A stretch of DNA of 23,242 nucleotides, from the IMG/VR virus record IMGVR_UViG_3300035698_008434, positions 1 to 23,242 of that record; one strand, given 5' to 3'. The stretch's first letter is position 1; every line of letters begins with the position of its first letter. This document shows, in pieces, positions 15,634-23,242 of this stretch. Below the pieces are notes generated by a model that had not been told where the DNA came from, ran no database searches, and saw only the letters and a list, made by a program, of their open reading frames with translations. The position numbers were made by a program, and so were the translations under genes. Source of the DNA: a virus.

Positions 15634-17340
15634 ATGAATATAATTGACTCTATGAAATACGCATATGACAAATCTAAAGTAAATCGCACTATGACAAATG
15701 TTGAAGAAGTTGTTAGAACTGGACTGATAAGACATGCGTCATCAGATCTTGCAACTCCTAAAATGAGAGCGGCTAGTGGAATTACCGGCAAACTCACCAA
15801 ACTACTTGGTAGAATGTTCACATCTAACAGAACATATTTTACTGATAATAGTGGATATAACCTAAGTAGAATTATGACTGCGTATGAAACAGAAACCTTT
15901 GTGGCAAGAGTAGTCGACTTTTATGTAATAAGTGTATTACAAAAAGGATGGGACCTTACAGGTAACAACCCACATTATGTTAAATATATCAGAAAAAGAT
16001 TATTCGAGATGGAATTGGTTTCCGGAACTAGCCTCAGGGCTAATCTGTCTAAACTAGTCAGTCAGATATTACTGAGTGGAAACGGGTTCTTATCAAAAGT
16101 AAGAAACCCTAAAGCATCAAGTGGTAAAAAATGGACTAGATTCGATGGGCATGAATTCGAACCAATAGCTGCAGTTGAAGTACAAGACGCAGTAGCTATG
16201 CGGATTGCATACGATTACGATAAGAATAAAGCAGCCAAATACTATCAGTACAAGAAATCAACATATGGAGATGATGGTACTGCAATTAGATCAGGCGGAG
16301 GCGATAAGCGAAAACGTAGAAATACCCCAGATTATTCTAACTGGACTACAGACGATATGATACATGTCCGCTTTCATCCACTCCCAGGTAAGGTTTGGGC
16401 TATGCCACCTTTCCAACCAGTGATAGAAGATATACTTGCATTAAGAGAAATAGAAGAATCAATACAATTGTTAGTGTATCAATACGGGCACATCTTCTTA
16501 CATGGAACTGTAGATATATTATCACCAGAAGAAAAGCAGCAAGAGATCAATAATGTAATTGCACAGTTAGAAAGAATGGCAGGCAACGGCGCTATGGTAA
16601 CTGGACAAGAAGTGAAATTCCAAGCTATTGGCGCAGAAGGTAAAGCCATTAGAGCTGAGGGATACTTAAAATACTTTCAGCAAAGAGTATTAGCTGGACT
16701 ATTTACATCATCATTAGCTATGGGTCAGGGAGATACTGCTAATAGAAATACTGCAGATTCAGTAGATAAACAGAAACAGGAAGTAACTAAAGATATACAA
16801 AGCATAATCATTGATGCAATGCAGGGATTATTTGACGAATTACTATTTGAAAGTGGCGCAACTGTAGATCAAATATGGCAGGGACGGGTTGCACTATGGT
16901 TTCCCGAACCAGATATTGATTCTAAGATTAAACAAGAACAGCACGCAATGCTGCTGTATCAAAGTAATAGTGTCACTGAACCTGAGATGCGGGAAATGAT
17001 TGGAAAGAAGGCATTAGAAGAATCAGAAAGGCAAGATCTCTACTATAACAAAGTAGGATTGGAACAATTAAAAGCAGAGACTCTGTCACAAATGGCAATC
17101 TCTGCAGCAAGTGCTAAATCACAAGGCACTAGTGTTGGGAATAGTACTAATTCGAATGGCAATAGTACTCGTAAAAAGTCAGAAGGAGCTAGTAAAACTG
17201 CAAAACAAACAACCAAACCAGCCAATCAACATGGAACAAAGACAGGTCCTGGTTCTATTAAAAACAGTATACTAGCTATTGATTATGACAAATATGGTAA
17301 TGCAGTGGTTGATTTTGACAAGCTATTTAATCCTGAATAA
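15634..17340 (+). CDS. Portal protein
   Basis: A 568-residue protein with features of the dodecameric portal, the DNA channel and terminase dock at one capsid vertex. Seen: the N-terminal wing region (SGYNLSRIMTAYETETFVARVVDFYVISVLQKGWDLTG, about 73-110); SKLVSQILLSGNGFLSKVRN at 139-158; the DDMIHVRFHPLPGKVWAMPPFQPVIEDILALR segment (240-271), which resembles portal crown/stem sequences; and the RVLAGLFTSSLAMGQGDTANR region at 351-371. An Arg/Lys loop lies at 224-229. A Ser/Thr/Asn/Lys-rich low-complexity tail (about 493-545) precedes a short folded end. The ATG at 15634 follows TAAGGA at 15621-15626. Its position after terminase and before protease fits the call. A 122-nt gap with a candidate promoter follows. 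Confidence 0.88.
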   Translation: MNIIDSMKYAYDKSKVNRTMTNVEEVVRTGLIRHASSDLATPKMRAASGITGKLTKLLGRMFTSNRTYFTDNSGYNLSRIMTAYETETFVARVVDFYVISVLQKGWDLTGNNPHYVKYIRKRLFEMELVSGTSLRANLSKLVSQILLSGNGFLSKVRNPKASSGKKWTRFDGHEFEPIAAVEVQDAVAMRIAYDYDKNKAAKYYQYKKSTYGDDGTAIRSGGGDKRKRRNTPDYSNWTTDDMIHVRFHPLPGKVWAMPPFQPVIEDILALREIEESIQLLVYQYGHIFLHGTVDILSPEEKQQEINNVIAQLERMAGNGAMVTGQEVKFQAIGAEGKAIRAEGYLKYFQQRVLAGLFTSSLAMGQGDTANRNTADSVDKQKQEVTKDIQSIIIDAMQGLFDELLFESGATVDQIWQGRVALWFPEPDIDSKIKQEQHAMLLYQSNSVTEPEMREMIGKKALEESERQDLYYNKVGLEQLKAETLSQMAISAASAKSQGTSVGNSTNSNGNSTRKKSEGASKTAKQTTKPANQHGTKTGPGSIKNSILAIDYDKYGNAVVDFDKLFNPE

Positions 17341-17400
17341 GTTAACTATCTGCAATATCATGAATTATAATATTACTAAAGTCGAAAAGCGGTATATATG

Positions 17401-17409
17401 TGGTATAAT
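17401..17409 (+). promoter_or_regulatory. Candidate extended -10 promoter for the capsid genes
   Basis: TGGTATAAT (17401-17409) is a perfect extended -10 (TGnTATAAT) in the only long intergenic gap of the block (17341-17462). The region 17 nt upstream (GTCGAA, 17381-17386) is a poor -35, as extended -10 promoters tolerate. Transcription would start near 17416, giving a leader of about 47 nt. The gap otherwise holds only AT-rich sequence. Confidence 0.5.
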
Positions 17410-17462
17410 ACCCAACATTAAATATTAGTGAAATCTTATACAAAACTCCGGGGCAAGTTATT

Positions 17463-19472
17463 GTGAAAAAACAGATATTCTTTATTAGGCAGAACATTAC
17501 CCAGGCGGCTAGTCTTATTACTAGCCCCCATATGGAAGACGCTTTAACTAATAATGCTGATGTAACTTTCAAAGCAATTTACGAATCAGCTAAGACAAAG
17601 TTCATGAAACAAAATGGGGACATGCAATTTCCCTTCGTATTTGAACAAACAAAAGCTACCCACCTTGGGTACGTTAATTCAAACAATAGTTATTACCCAG
17701 ACAAATATGGTGCCAAGAATGCGAAATCATGGACACATCCATATCCTAAACCGGTATTGGTAAACCATGATTTACATAGCTCACCAATAGGTAGACATAT
17801 TGATTCAATATATCTACCATATAAATTAACAGCACAACAAAAGAAGAGCTTAAAAACTCCTAATGGTGTGGTATTAACACACTCCCTTATCAGCGATAAA
17901 GATGGAATGGAAAAAGTATTGGATGGAAGATTTCTCACTGTTTCAATAAGTGGAAAATCACCCGATTGCAACTGTTCTATATGTGGACAAGATTGGACAG
18001 AAATAAATCGTTGGGATGATGATTATTGTAATCATACCCCTGGCGAGATATATGACGGTAAGCTTTGCTATAAAATTACTGGATCTCTAGAATATATAGA
18101 ACGCAGTTTTGTTAACCTACCAGCAGACCAAGGGAATTCGCATTATGCCGGCCTCACTAATTATGAACTAATTATGCCGGAAGATATGATGACAGATGCT
18201 GATTACATTACAAAAAACATGTTGTATTCTAAAGAATCCCCAATGATTATGGACAACGCCGGATTCACCTTATTCTTAACTAAAGATGAAAACAACCGTT
18301 ATCCTACATCATCTCCAGTGTTTGCTTTTAATTCTCCACACACATTAGAAGGAGATGCCGATGGCGATTTTGCTAACTTTAATAGTAAATCTGATAGTGG
18401 CGATTGGGATGGCGATATGGCTAATGGGTCGGATGAACAATCTGACGAAATGACCATGGACGATTGGTTTTATTTAGACCATGAGTTAACCAATGAAATG
18501 GGAGATGCAGCACTTACCCCAGAACAAAGAAAAGCACTTAAGTCAGGACAATTCTGTGGACCTAATAGAAGCTTTCCGGTCCCCTCCAGCGATTATTATC
18601 ATGCTGCAAAACGGCTCATCGAAAGATACGAAGGTGCCGGGAATAAACAAAAGATACTAGATAGTATTGAAAGTAAAGGACGCAAACTAAAATGCACACA
18701 GAATAGTAATGAAAATCAAAATGAAGATAATATAGAACTCGTACCAGATATCAACCTGGATCAGATAGACCAATATCTCGGCAAAGAGAGCCTGCCCCTT
18801 TCTAACGAGAATAACTCAGACGATCTAAGTGTGGATAAAAAGTCCGAAATACAATCTAGAAAGGAGTATTCAGAAATGGAGTGGAACAAAGTCTCTATTG
18901 ACGATGCCCTCAAGAATGTAAAGGGACTGGACTTAGTTATTGCAGACCGTGTTAATAAAACAGCAACAGACATGTCATCTGAAGCAGTAGGTGCAAAAGC
19001 CATTGCAGAAGAAAGTGTTGTTAAAATTCAGTCTGACCTTGATTCAACCAGCACAAAACTGGAAGAAGTCACAGGACAGGCCAAATCAATTGCTGTTGAT
19101 ACTATCATGTCTCTGATAGCTCAGCTACAGAAACCCCAATACACTAAGCTTGTATCAGCGCATAAAGACAATGAAGTGTCTTTTGCAGAAGAGCTTAAGA
19201 AAATGAGGGATCATATCGAAACTCGTGAATTGAATTCACTTTTCGATACTATTTCAGACCTAAAGGCAGAATTAGATGCCAAGATGGTCAGTGATGCAAA
19301 TGAACCTGAAGCAGATGAACCTGGCGATGGAGAGCCCACCGGCGATCCAGCACCTGAAGATTCAGCAGCAGGCACAGGCATAACAGAACAAGTCGATCCT
19401 ACAGGCGTATCATCTGATGGCCGTGTAGACGACAAAACCAAAACAAAAAAGACTAGCAAGTCTTTGGTCTAA
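17463..19472 (+). CDS. Prohead protease with C-terminal scaffold region
   Basis: A 669-residue protein. Residues about 55-222 resemble a phage prohead serine protease: His102 in VLVNHD, a Ser in FLTVSISG (Ser161 or Ser163), and Glu213 in YIERSFVNLPAD, which matches the family's E-x-S-x-V-x-x-PA segment. A Cys/His insertion (C169, C171, C174, C189, H191, C202) looks like a metal-binding knuckle. Residues 351-411 form a separate small helical domain (LTPEQRKALKSGQFCGPNRSFPV onward). From about 472 the protein is coiled-coil, then acidic Pro/Glu-rich, ending in a basic KTKTKKTSKSLV: a scaffold-like profile. The GTG start at 17463 has only GGGG upstream; ATG 17532 is in frame but lacks a binding site, so the exact start is uncertain. 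Confidence 0.8.
   Translation: MKKQIFFIRQNITQAASLITSPHMEDALTNNADVTFKAIYESAKTKFMKQNGDMQFPFVFEQTKATHLGYVNSNNSYYPDKYGAKNAKSWTHPYPKPVLVNHDLHSSPIGRHIDSIYLPYKLTAQQKKSLKTPNGVVLTHSLISDKDGMEKVLDGRFLTVSISGKSPDCNCSICGQDWTEINRWDDDYCNHTPGEIYDGKLCYKITGSLEYIERSFVNLPADQGNSHYAGLTNYELIMPEDMMTDADYITKNMLYSKESPMIMDNAGFTLFLTKDENNRYPTSSPVFAFNSPHTLEGDADGDFANFNSKSDSGDWDGDMANGSDEQSDEMTMDDWFYLDHELTNEMGDAALTPEQRKALKSGQFCGPNRSFPVPSSDYYHAAKRLIERYEGAGNKQKILDSIESKGRKLKCTQNSNENQNEDNIELVPDINLDQIDQYLGKESLPLSNENNSDDLSVDKKSEIQSRKEYSEMEWNKVSIDDALKNVKGLDLVIADRVNKTATDMSSEAVGAKAIAEESVVKIQSDLDSTSTKLEEVTGQAKSIAVDTIMSLIAQLQKPQYTKLVSAHKDNEVSFAEELKKMRDHIETRELNSLFDTISDLKAELDAKMVSDANEPEADEPGDGEPTGDPAPEDSAAGTGITEQVDPTGVSSDGRVDDKTKTKKTSKSLV
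17507..17526 (+). other. Short hairpin near the protease gene start
   Basis: GGCTAG (17507-17512) and CTAGCC (17521-17526) form a perfect 6-bp stem with an 8-nt loop. It lies between the GTG at 17463 and the in-frame ATG at 17532, so it would be in the coding region or, if translation starts at 17532, just upstream of the start. It may be fortuitous. Confidence 0.3.
18876..19472 (+). CDS. Nested scaffold protein, in-frame internal start in the protease gene
   Basis: AAAGGAG (18860-18866) lies 9 nt before an ATG at 18876 that is in frame with the protease gene (its Met472). This would give a separate 198-residue protein starting MEWNKVSIDDALKNVK. The product is helical and coiled-coil-like (about residues 30-150), then acidic and Pro/Gly-rich, then Lys-rich at the end: typical of a capsid scaffold with a C-terminal capsid-binding tip. 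Lambda uses the same arrangement (Nu3 scaffold within the C protease gene). Codon use also shifts near this point toward CTT/CTG/CGT, as in the two capsid genes downstream. Production as a separate protein is inferred, not demonstrated. Confidence 0.7.
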   Translation: MEWNKVSIDDALKNVKGLDLVIADRVNKTATDMSSEAVGAKAIAEESVVKIQSDLDSTSTKLEEVTGQAKSIAVDTIMSLIAQLQKPQYTKLVSAHKDNEVSFAEELKKMRDHIETRELNSLFDTISDLKAELDAKMVSDANEPEADEPGDGEPTGDPAPEDSAAGTGITEQVDPTGVSSDGRVDDKTKTKKTSKSLV

Positions 19473-19484
19473 CACGAAGACCGA
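19464..19484 (+). other. Hairpin spanning the scaffold stop codon
   Basis: TTGGTCT (19464-19470) and AGACCGA (19478-19484) pair over 7 bp with one G-T wobble and a 7-nt loop. The stop codon TAA begins in the stem. There is no T-run after it, so it is not an obvious terminator. The strong ribosome binding site of the next gene starts 6 nt downstream, so it could mark an mRNA processing or stability site. Confidence 0.35.
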
Positions 19485-19504
19485 CCTTTAAGGAGGAATA
19501 AAAA

Positions 19505-20659
19505 ATGGCAAGCATCTTTGACCTAAACCTAGATGGTAGCTACCAGGGTCTTCCTATACGTACAGAGGGTCGCTTTCTAACAAGATCTCCAAAAGAATGG
19601 AACCTTGTTCGTAGCGCAAATGGGATAGCACCTGAATCTATTTTCCCAAATAGAATGCTCCCCGTTTTAGCTTTGGATACCAGTACAGATGATTACATTA
19701 GCATCCCACAGGGTGTTATTGTAGCACTGCACAATGTTTTCCCAAGAACTCTTTATCCTACCATCGGTGCTGATGCTGAAGTTGGAATCAGTGGATCCGG
19801 TTATCTTCACGTAGGAACAAACGAATATGGAAGCGCAATCACTTATCCTGCTGACGATGTTAAATCAGCATATAGTGACTACCAAAACACAGTTATGACT
19901 ATCGCAAATGGTGGAGAAACTGTAGACGATGTATATCAAGCATTAGACGTTGCCGCTGGCAAAACAAACGCCGCTGGTACTGCTGTTGTAGCAACAGACA
20001 CAACTGCTCGTGCAGCTAATATACCTTACGGTGTAACTGCAGTACGTGTATTTGATGACTATCGTGGAAAATACCTGAACAGTGATGGTACTGGACAGGA
20101 ATTGAACGCACCTGTTATTGACTCTTATATATGGGTACCATATGTAATTGACGATGCAGGAAACACCTACGAATTCCCAGATAATACAGTTGGTGGAACA
20201 ACTAAGTTGAACGAAGGTACCCCTGGAACTACAGGTGGATACAATGCTGTTCTTCATTATTCCGGCTTCTTATATATGGGTGCTCGCACCGGCGTTGCCG
20301 CTGCAAGCGTAGAAGACGCTTTCGCACTTGGTGAATACCTTGTATCTGATCCTAATGGTCGTTTCATACCACAGGCAACTACTACAAGTAATGCACTTAC
20401 TCAGACTAAAACTGCCCAAACTATTGGTCGGTTAATTAGTCTTGATAACAAGTGGCCGAAAGACCTGAGCGAACTTGTTGATACTTATGAAGGTTCCGGC
20501 ATGACTGGTACCGACATCCGTGGTATTGACAAATTCCTGTACGACTTTGTTGCTCTAGCATTAGCTGGCGCTAGCAAAACTACTACACGTTCAGACATCA
20601 AAACAGCAATCGATTCTGGCAGATTTGGTATGGCCACTATCGAAATACTACCCGCGTAA
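19505..20659 (+). CDS. Probable capsid decoration/stabilisation protein
   Basis: A 384-residue protein with one of the best ribosome binding sites in the window (AAGGAGG, 19490-19496, 8 nt before ATG). It is Gly/Thr/Ala/Asp-rich and mostly beta-like, with no cysteine or membrane segment. Near residues 275-315 it has FALGEYLVSDPNGRFIPQ followed by QTIGRLISLDNKWPKD. This resembles the 'G-x-x-V-x-S-D-x-x-G' plus 'IGR-x-x-x-x-D' pattern that I associate with phage head decoration or fibre proteins. It sits directly between scaffold and major capsid gene, the classic place for such a protein (compare lambda D), and shares their host-like codon use, suggesting high copy number. A second structural capsid protein is the alternative. 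Confidence 0.6.
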   Translation: MASIFDLNLDGSYQGLPIRTEGRFLTRSPKEWNLVRSANGIAPESIFPNRMLPVLALDTSTDDYISIPQGVIVALHNVFPRTLYPTIGADAEVGISGSGYLHVGTNEYGSAITYPADDVKSAYSDYQNTVMTIANGGETVDDVYQALDVAAGKTNAAGTAVVATDTTARAANIPYGVTAVRVFDDYRGKYLNSDGTGQELNAPVIDSYIWVPYVIDDAGNTYEFPDNTVGGTTKLNEGTPGTTGGYNAVLHYSGFLYMGARTGVAAASVEDAFALGEYLVSDPNGRFIPQATTTSNALTQTKTAQTIGRLISLDNKWPKDLSELVDTYEGSGMTGTDIRGIDKFLYDFVALALAGASKTTTRSDIKTAIDSGRFGMATIEILPA

Positions 20660-20669
20660 GGAGTGAACA

Positions 20670-22070
20670 ATGGGACGTAATTCATCATCATACGAAGTAT
20701 TTGATGCTCGCTACACTCCTGACGTGATCCGTGACGAAGTCGTCAGAAGTGGTGCATATAAATCTATTAGTGATAAGCTCACTGATGATACTTTCACCAC
20801 TGATCATGTTGTTGAGACAATCGATAGCATCAAAGAAGCACTCTATACTGGTGCTGTACACACAGATAATGGCTACAAACAGTTTAACGATATTCTGAGC
20901 ACACCCGCTCTTACACGCTTCACTGAAGCAGCCGTTGTAGAAGTAATGCGCTCATCTATTGAGCCTAATCTAGTAATAGTACCTAACCTGTTCACTACAA
21001 TGAACGTAACTGGTCCTGTTCCATCCATCCGTATAACCACTGTTGGTCCTGTAAGAATCAGCGAAGTTGCGGAAGGTGGAGATTACAAAGATTCAGACTT
21101 AGAGATGGACGAAGAACTGCAAAGAATCGACATCGCAATACGCAAGTATGGCGGAATGATTCGTATCACTGAAGAAGTGATTGAGCAGAACTTTGTTGAC
21201 CTCATCAGAATGTGGATCCAGAAAATGGGTACCTCTTTTGCACAGCACAAAGAGAAAACTGCTCTTCAGATGATTAACAGAATGGGTAAGATCGTCATGG
21301 ACGGTGCTAATCCTTCTTCATCTGTACTTGGTTCACCTACCGGTCGTGGAATTGACGGAAATGCCAATGGCACAATGTCCCTTCATGACTTCTTCGACAT
21401 GTATGCTTTCTTAGTAATGCGTGGTTTCACCCCGGATACCATGATCATGAACCCGATGGCATGGAAAATGTTTATGACCGATCCTGAAACCAGAGAAATC
21501 ATTGTCAAAAATGGTGTACTCGCAACCCGGCAAATGCCTAACGGCTCTTATGCTCCAGGTTGGGGATCATCTTTTAACGGACTTGGCGAACGTCATGTTG
21601 GTACAGGTCTTAGTACAATCGATCCTTCTGGTACACAGAAAGCCGGTGTTAGTGCCTTTGGTACTTCATTAGCGACTAACCATAACCTCAGCATGCTGGG
21701 TGGAACTTTCAATATTCCTCCTAGTGCTAATTTCCTTAGCCCGCTGAAGATTATTGTTACACCTTATGCTGGTTTCCGTTCAGTATCTAGCCCAAGTGGT
21801 GCTTATGCTACCGATGTATATCTTGCAGATTCTTCTGCTTGTGGTGTACTCGTACAGCGTGAACTCCCAATGATCGAAGAATTCTCCGATCCGTGGAGAG
21901 ATATCCAGGTTACTAAAGCCCGTGAAAAATACGGATTTGGTATCCTTGAACAAGGCAAAGGCATAGCCGTTGCTAGAAACATAGTTGTAGATCGTAACTA
22001 CGTATTTGAAAATACTAATACAGCAACTCTTAGCGAGCTTACTTCAAGCGTCGCAACAGCAACTGTATAG
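20670..22070 (+). CDS. Major capsid protein (HK97 fold)
   Basis: A 466-residue protein. Residues 1-80 are charged and helical, resembling a delta/scaffold-like N-terminal arm that the upstream protease could remove. HK97-fold signs are the E-loop region with EVAEGGDYKDSDLEMDEELQ (132-151), then IDIAIRKYGGMIRITEEVIEQ (153-173), the long spine helix NFVDLIRMWIQKMGTSFAQHKEKTALQ, and the P/A-domain stretch TPDTMIMNPMAWKMFMTDPETRE. The C-terminal region (LKIIVTPYAGF, then VYLADSSACGVLVQRELPMIEEFSDPWRDIQ) is typical of the A domain. AAGGAG (20658-20663) precedes ATG 20670. Arg codons are mostly CGT/CGC, unlike the AGA-dominated upstream genes, consistent with very high expression. A terminator follows. 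Confidence 0.88.
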   Translation: MGRNSSSYEVFDARYTPDVIRDEVVRSGAYKSISDKLTDDTFTTDHVVETIDSIKEALYTGAVHTDNGYKQFNDILSTPALTRFTEAAVVEVMRSSIEPNLVIVPNLFTTMNVTGPVPSIRITTVGPVRISEVAEGGDYKDSDLEMDEELQRIDIAIRKYGGMIRITEEVIEQNFVDLIRMWIQKMGTSFAQHKEKTALQMINRMGKIVMDGANPSSSVLGSPTGRGIDGNANGTMSLHDFFDMYAFLVMRGFTPDTMIMNPMAWKMFMTDPETREIIVKNGVLATRQMPNGSYAPGWGSSFNGLGERHVGTGLSTIDPSGTQKAGVSAFGTSLATNHNLSMLGGTFNIPPSANFLSPLKIIVTPYAGFRSVSSPSGAYATDVYLADSSACGVLVQRELPMIEEFSDPWRDIQVTKAREKYGFGILEQGKGIAVARNIVVDRNYVFENTNTATLSELTSSVATATV

Positions 22071-22104
22071 TAGAAACAATACGTAACTGCTATTAATAAC
22101 AAAA

Positions 22105-22136
22105 CCCTGGGTCTTTTATAAGGCCCAGGGCTTTAA
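22105..22136 (+). terminator. Intrinsic terminator after the major capsid gene
   Basis: CCCTGGGTC (22105-22113) and GGCCCAGGG (22122-22130) form a 9-bp GC-rich stem with one G-T wobble and an 8-nt loop, followed by CTTTAAT. It is preceded by AAAA, which could extend the pairing. It is the best terminator in the window and would end or attenuate the capsid transcript. Confidence 0.75.
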
Positions 22137-22160
22137 TATAAAATAAATAAGGAGAACAAA

Positions 22161-22646
22161 ATGGCAACAGCACAAAAAGCACAAATAGTTGAGTTTACTC
22201 TAGGGCCAAGAAAAGCAATATGGAATCCTGATATAGATGGATACGACGGCCTAAATGCTATGGCGGAAGATCCAGTAATATCAGGATCAGCCAATAGTCT
22301 AAAAGAACCAGAATTATTTAACGCAGCAGTTAAAGCTATTAGATTAGGTGCGTTACGAAAAGCATCTAAAACAAAAAAGAAGGTCAGGGACACATCCAGT
22401 TTAAAACTTGGCGATAAAGAAGCAGAGAAAAGTCTACCAAGTTCAGATGAACAAGCTAAAGCTGTAATGATTAAATACAACGAAGCGGCACTGATCAAAT
22501 ATATTGAAGACCACAATGACATTAACTTCATGCAGATTCTCATTGAAGATGAGATGCGTGGATTAAACAAAGCAAACAGGCGTAGGGATAAAGTCCTTAA
22601 AGCTCTCAAACTTAAGATTAGAGAGTTAGAAAAACCTGTTATATAA
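22161..22646 (+). CDS. Unknown 161-residue protein after the capsid gene
   Basis: The ATG at 22161 has AAGGAG at 22149-22154. The protein starts with a short strand-like segment (IVEFTLGPRKAIWNPDIDGYDG), has a Lys-rich middle (ALRKASKTKKKVRD) and ends in charged helices (LIKYIEDHNDINFMQILIEDEMRGLNKANRRRDKVLKALKLKIREL). No cysteine, signal peptide or membrane segment is seen. I recognise no family. Codon use returns to the AGA/ATA type of the upstream genes, so it is probably made at lower level than the capsid protein. A head-completion or adaptor role would fit the location but is not supported by any motif. Confidence 0.7.
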   Translation: MATAQKAQIVEFTLGPRKAIWNPDIDGYDGLNAMAEDPVISGSANSLKEPELFNAAVKAIRLGALRKASKTKKKVRDTSSLKLGDKEAEKSLPSSDEQAKAVMIKYNEAALIKYIEDHNDINFMQILIEDEMRGLNKANRRRDKVLKALKLKIRELEKPVI

Positions 22647-22667
22647 ATAACCAAAGGAGTTGCCTAG

Positions 22668-23242
22668 GTGCTAACATTAACTAGTTCGATTGCTGATGGT
22701 GCAACTGCAGTATATAGAGACACTACATTAGAACTTACTTTCTCGGAAGAAGTTAAAGATGCAGCTATAACTGATACTAATTTTGTATTATATGAACGCG
22801 ATGGTGCGACATATGTAGCACAGCATCCGTTACTAGTTAACAAAGAAACTGGAACTCCAACCATCCTATCTATCGCTCCATCTGGAGATCTTGCAGCATC
22901 CACCACATACACACTATTGGTACGTGGCGATATGGATCTAGCAGATGGGATAGTAGATGGGGTACATTCTATTACAGATGATGTAATTAGCGGTAATACT
23001 GTTATTACATTTACAACTGGAACAGAAGTAGCAGATCCAGATGAAGAAGTACCAGTTACATATGCGCCCGGAGAAGGCGATACTGTTACAACTAGTACTG
23101 TAGTAAATACTGTTCTTTCTACAGATCCGTCAAATGGTGAATCTAATATTGGCACGCTAACTGGATTAGAAATAACATTTCAATATCCATTATCAGACAC
23201 AGTAGACGTAGATGATATGATTAGTTTAAATGTAGAGGCAGC
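22668..23242 (+). CDS. Ig-like (SbsA/Big_5-type) repeat protein, partial at the window end
   Basis: An open frame from GTG 22668 runs to the window edge without a stop (191 complete codons). AAAGGAG (22653-22659) lies 8 nt before the GTG. The translation begins MLTLTSSIADGATAVYRDTT, then LELTFSEEVKDAAITDTNF, and later AASTTYTLLVRGDM and NTVITFTTGTE. This order (dG-A/T-x-V..., ltFSe-V, nF-l, L-x-x-x-T-x-Yt-l, fTT) is that of an SbsA-type Ig-like beta-sandwich. A second unit starts at about residue 150 (LSTDPSNGESNIG, GLEITFQYPLSDTV). Such domains occur on virion surfaces and tail or adaptor proteins, often binding cell-surface carbohydrate. The role here is unassigned because the rest is outside the window. 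Confidence 0.7.
   Translation, partial: MLTLTSSIADGATAVYRDTTLELTFSEEVKDAAITDTNFVLYERDGATYVAQHPLLVNKETGTPTILSIAPSGDLAASTTYTLLVRGDMDLADGIVDGVHSITDDVISGNTVITFTTGTEVADPDEEVPVTYAPGEGDTVTTSTVVNTVLSTDPSNGESNIGTLTGLEITFQYPLSDTVDVDDMISLNVEA

Noticed and set aside
17341-17462. tRNA or small RNA gene in the largest gap
   Set aside because: No cloverleaf, no conserved tRNA arm sequences and no strong structure; only AT-rich sequence with a promoter-like element is seen.

Overview
The window is a continuous late (virion assembly) gene block of a tailed double-stranded DNA phage or prophage. Terminase large subunit, portal, prohead protease with scaffold, a probable decoration protein and an HK97-fold major capsid protein occur in the expected order. 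All genes lie on the + strand and are packed with 1-44 nt overlaps or short gaps; the longest gap is 122 nt. The DNA is AT-rich and most genes favour AGA, ATA and TTA codons. Starts have strong AGGAGG-type ribosome binding sites and include GTG and TTG. This fits a phage of a low-GC, Firmicutes-like bacterium, but host and relatives cannot be fixed from sequence alone.

Layout. 1-3377: the tail of an unknown gene, a GroES-like co-chaperonin, three small unknown proteins, a staphylococcal-nuclease-type nuclease with all key residues, and a protein with a four-cysteine motif. 3455-10299: a 1,182-residue protein carrying a complete DEDDh 3'-5' exonuclease motif set near its N-terminus, two small basic proteins, then a 721- and a 138-residue protein that share a C-terminal module of about 43 residues. 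10318-17340: terminase large subunit interrupted by an intein exactly inside its Walker A motif, a 753-residue membrane-type protein, and the portal. 17463-22070: after a candidate extended -10 promoter, a protease-scaffold gene with an in-frame nested scaffold start, a decoration protein and the major capsid protein, closed by a clear hairpin terminator. 22161-23242: an unknown protein and the start of an Ig-like repeat protein that runs off the window.

How the genes work together. The scaffold and protease build and mature a capsid shell around the portal. The co-chaperonin may help the host GroEL fold the capsid protein, as T4 gp31 does. Terminase must splice out its intein before it has a working ATPase, then it fills the capsid. 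The glycine/alanine-rich and basic proteins upstream of terminase are plausible internal or ejected virion proteins, and the exonuclease-bearing protein may travel with them. That is inference from position and composition.

Most notable: the DEDDh exonuclease inside a large putative virion protein; the shared C-terminal module; the Walker-A intein whose two LAGLIDADG-like motifs have lost their acidic residues; and the nested scaffold start that coincides with a change in codon use covering the capsid genes.
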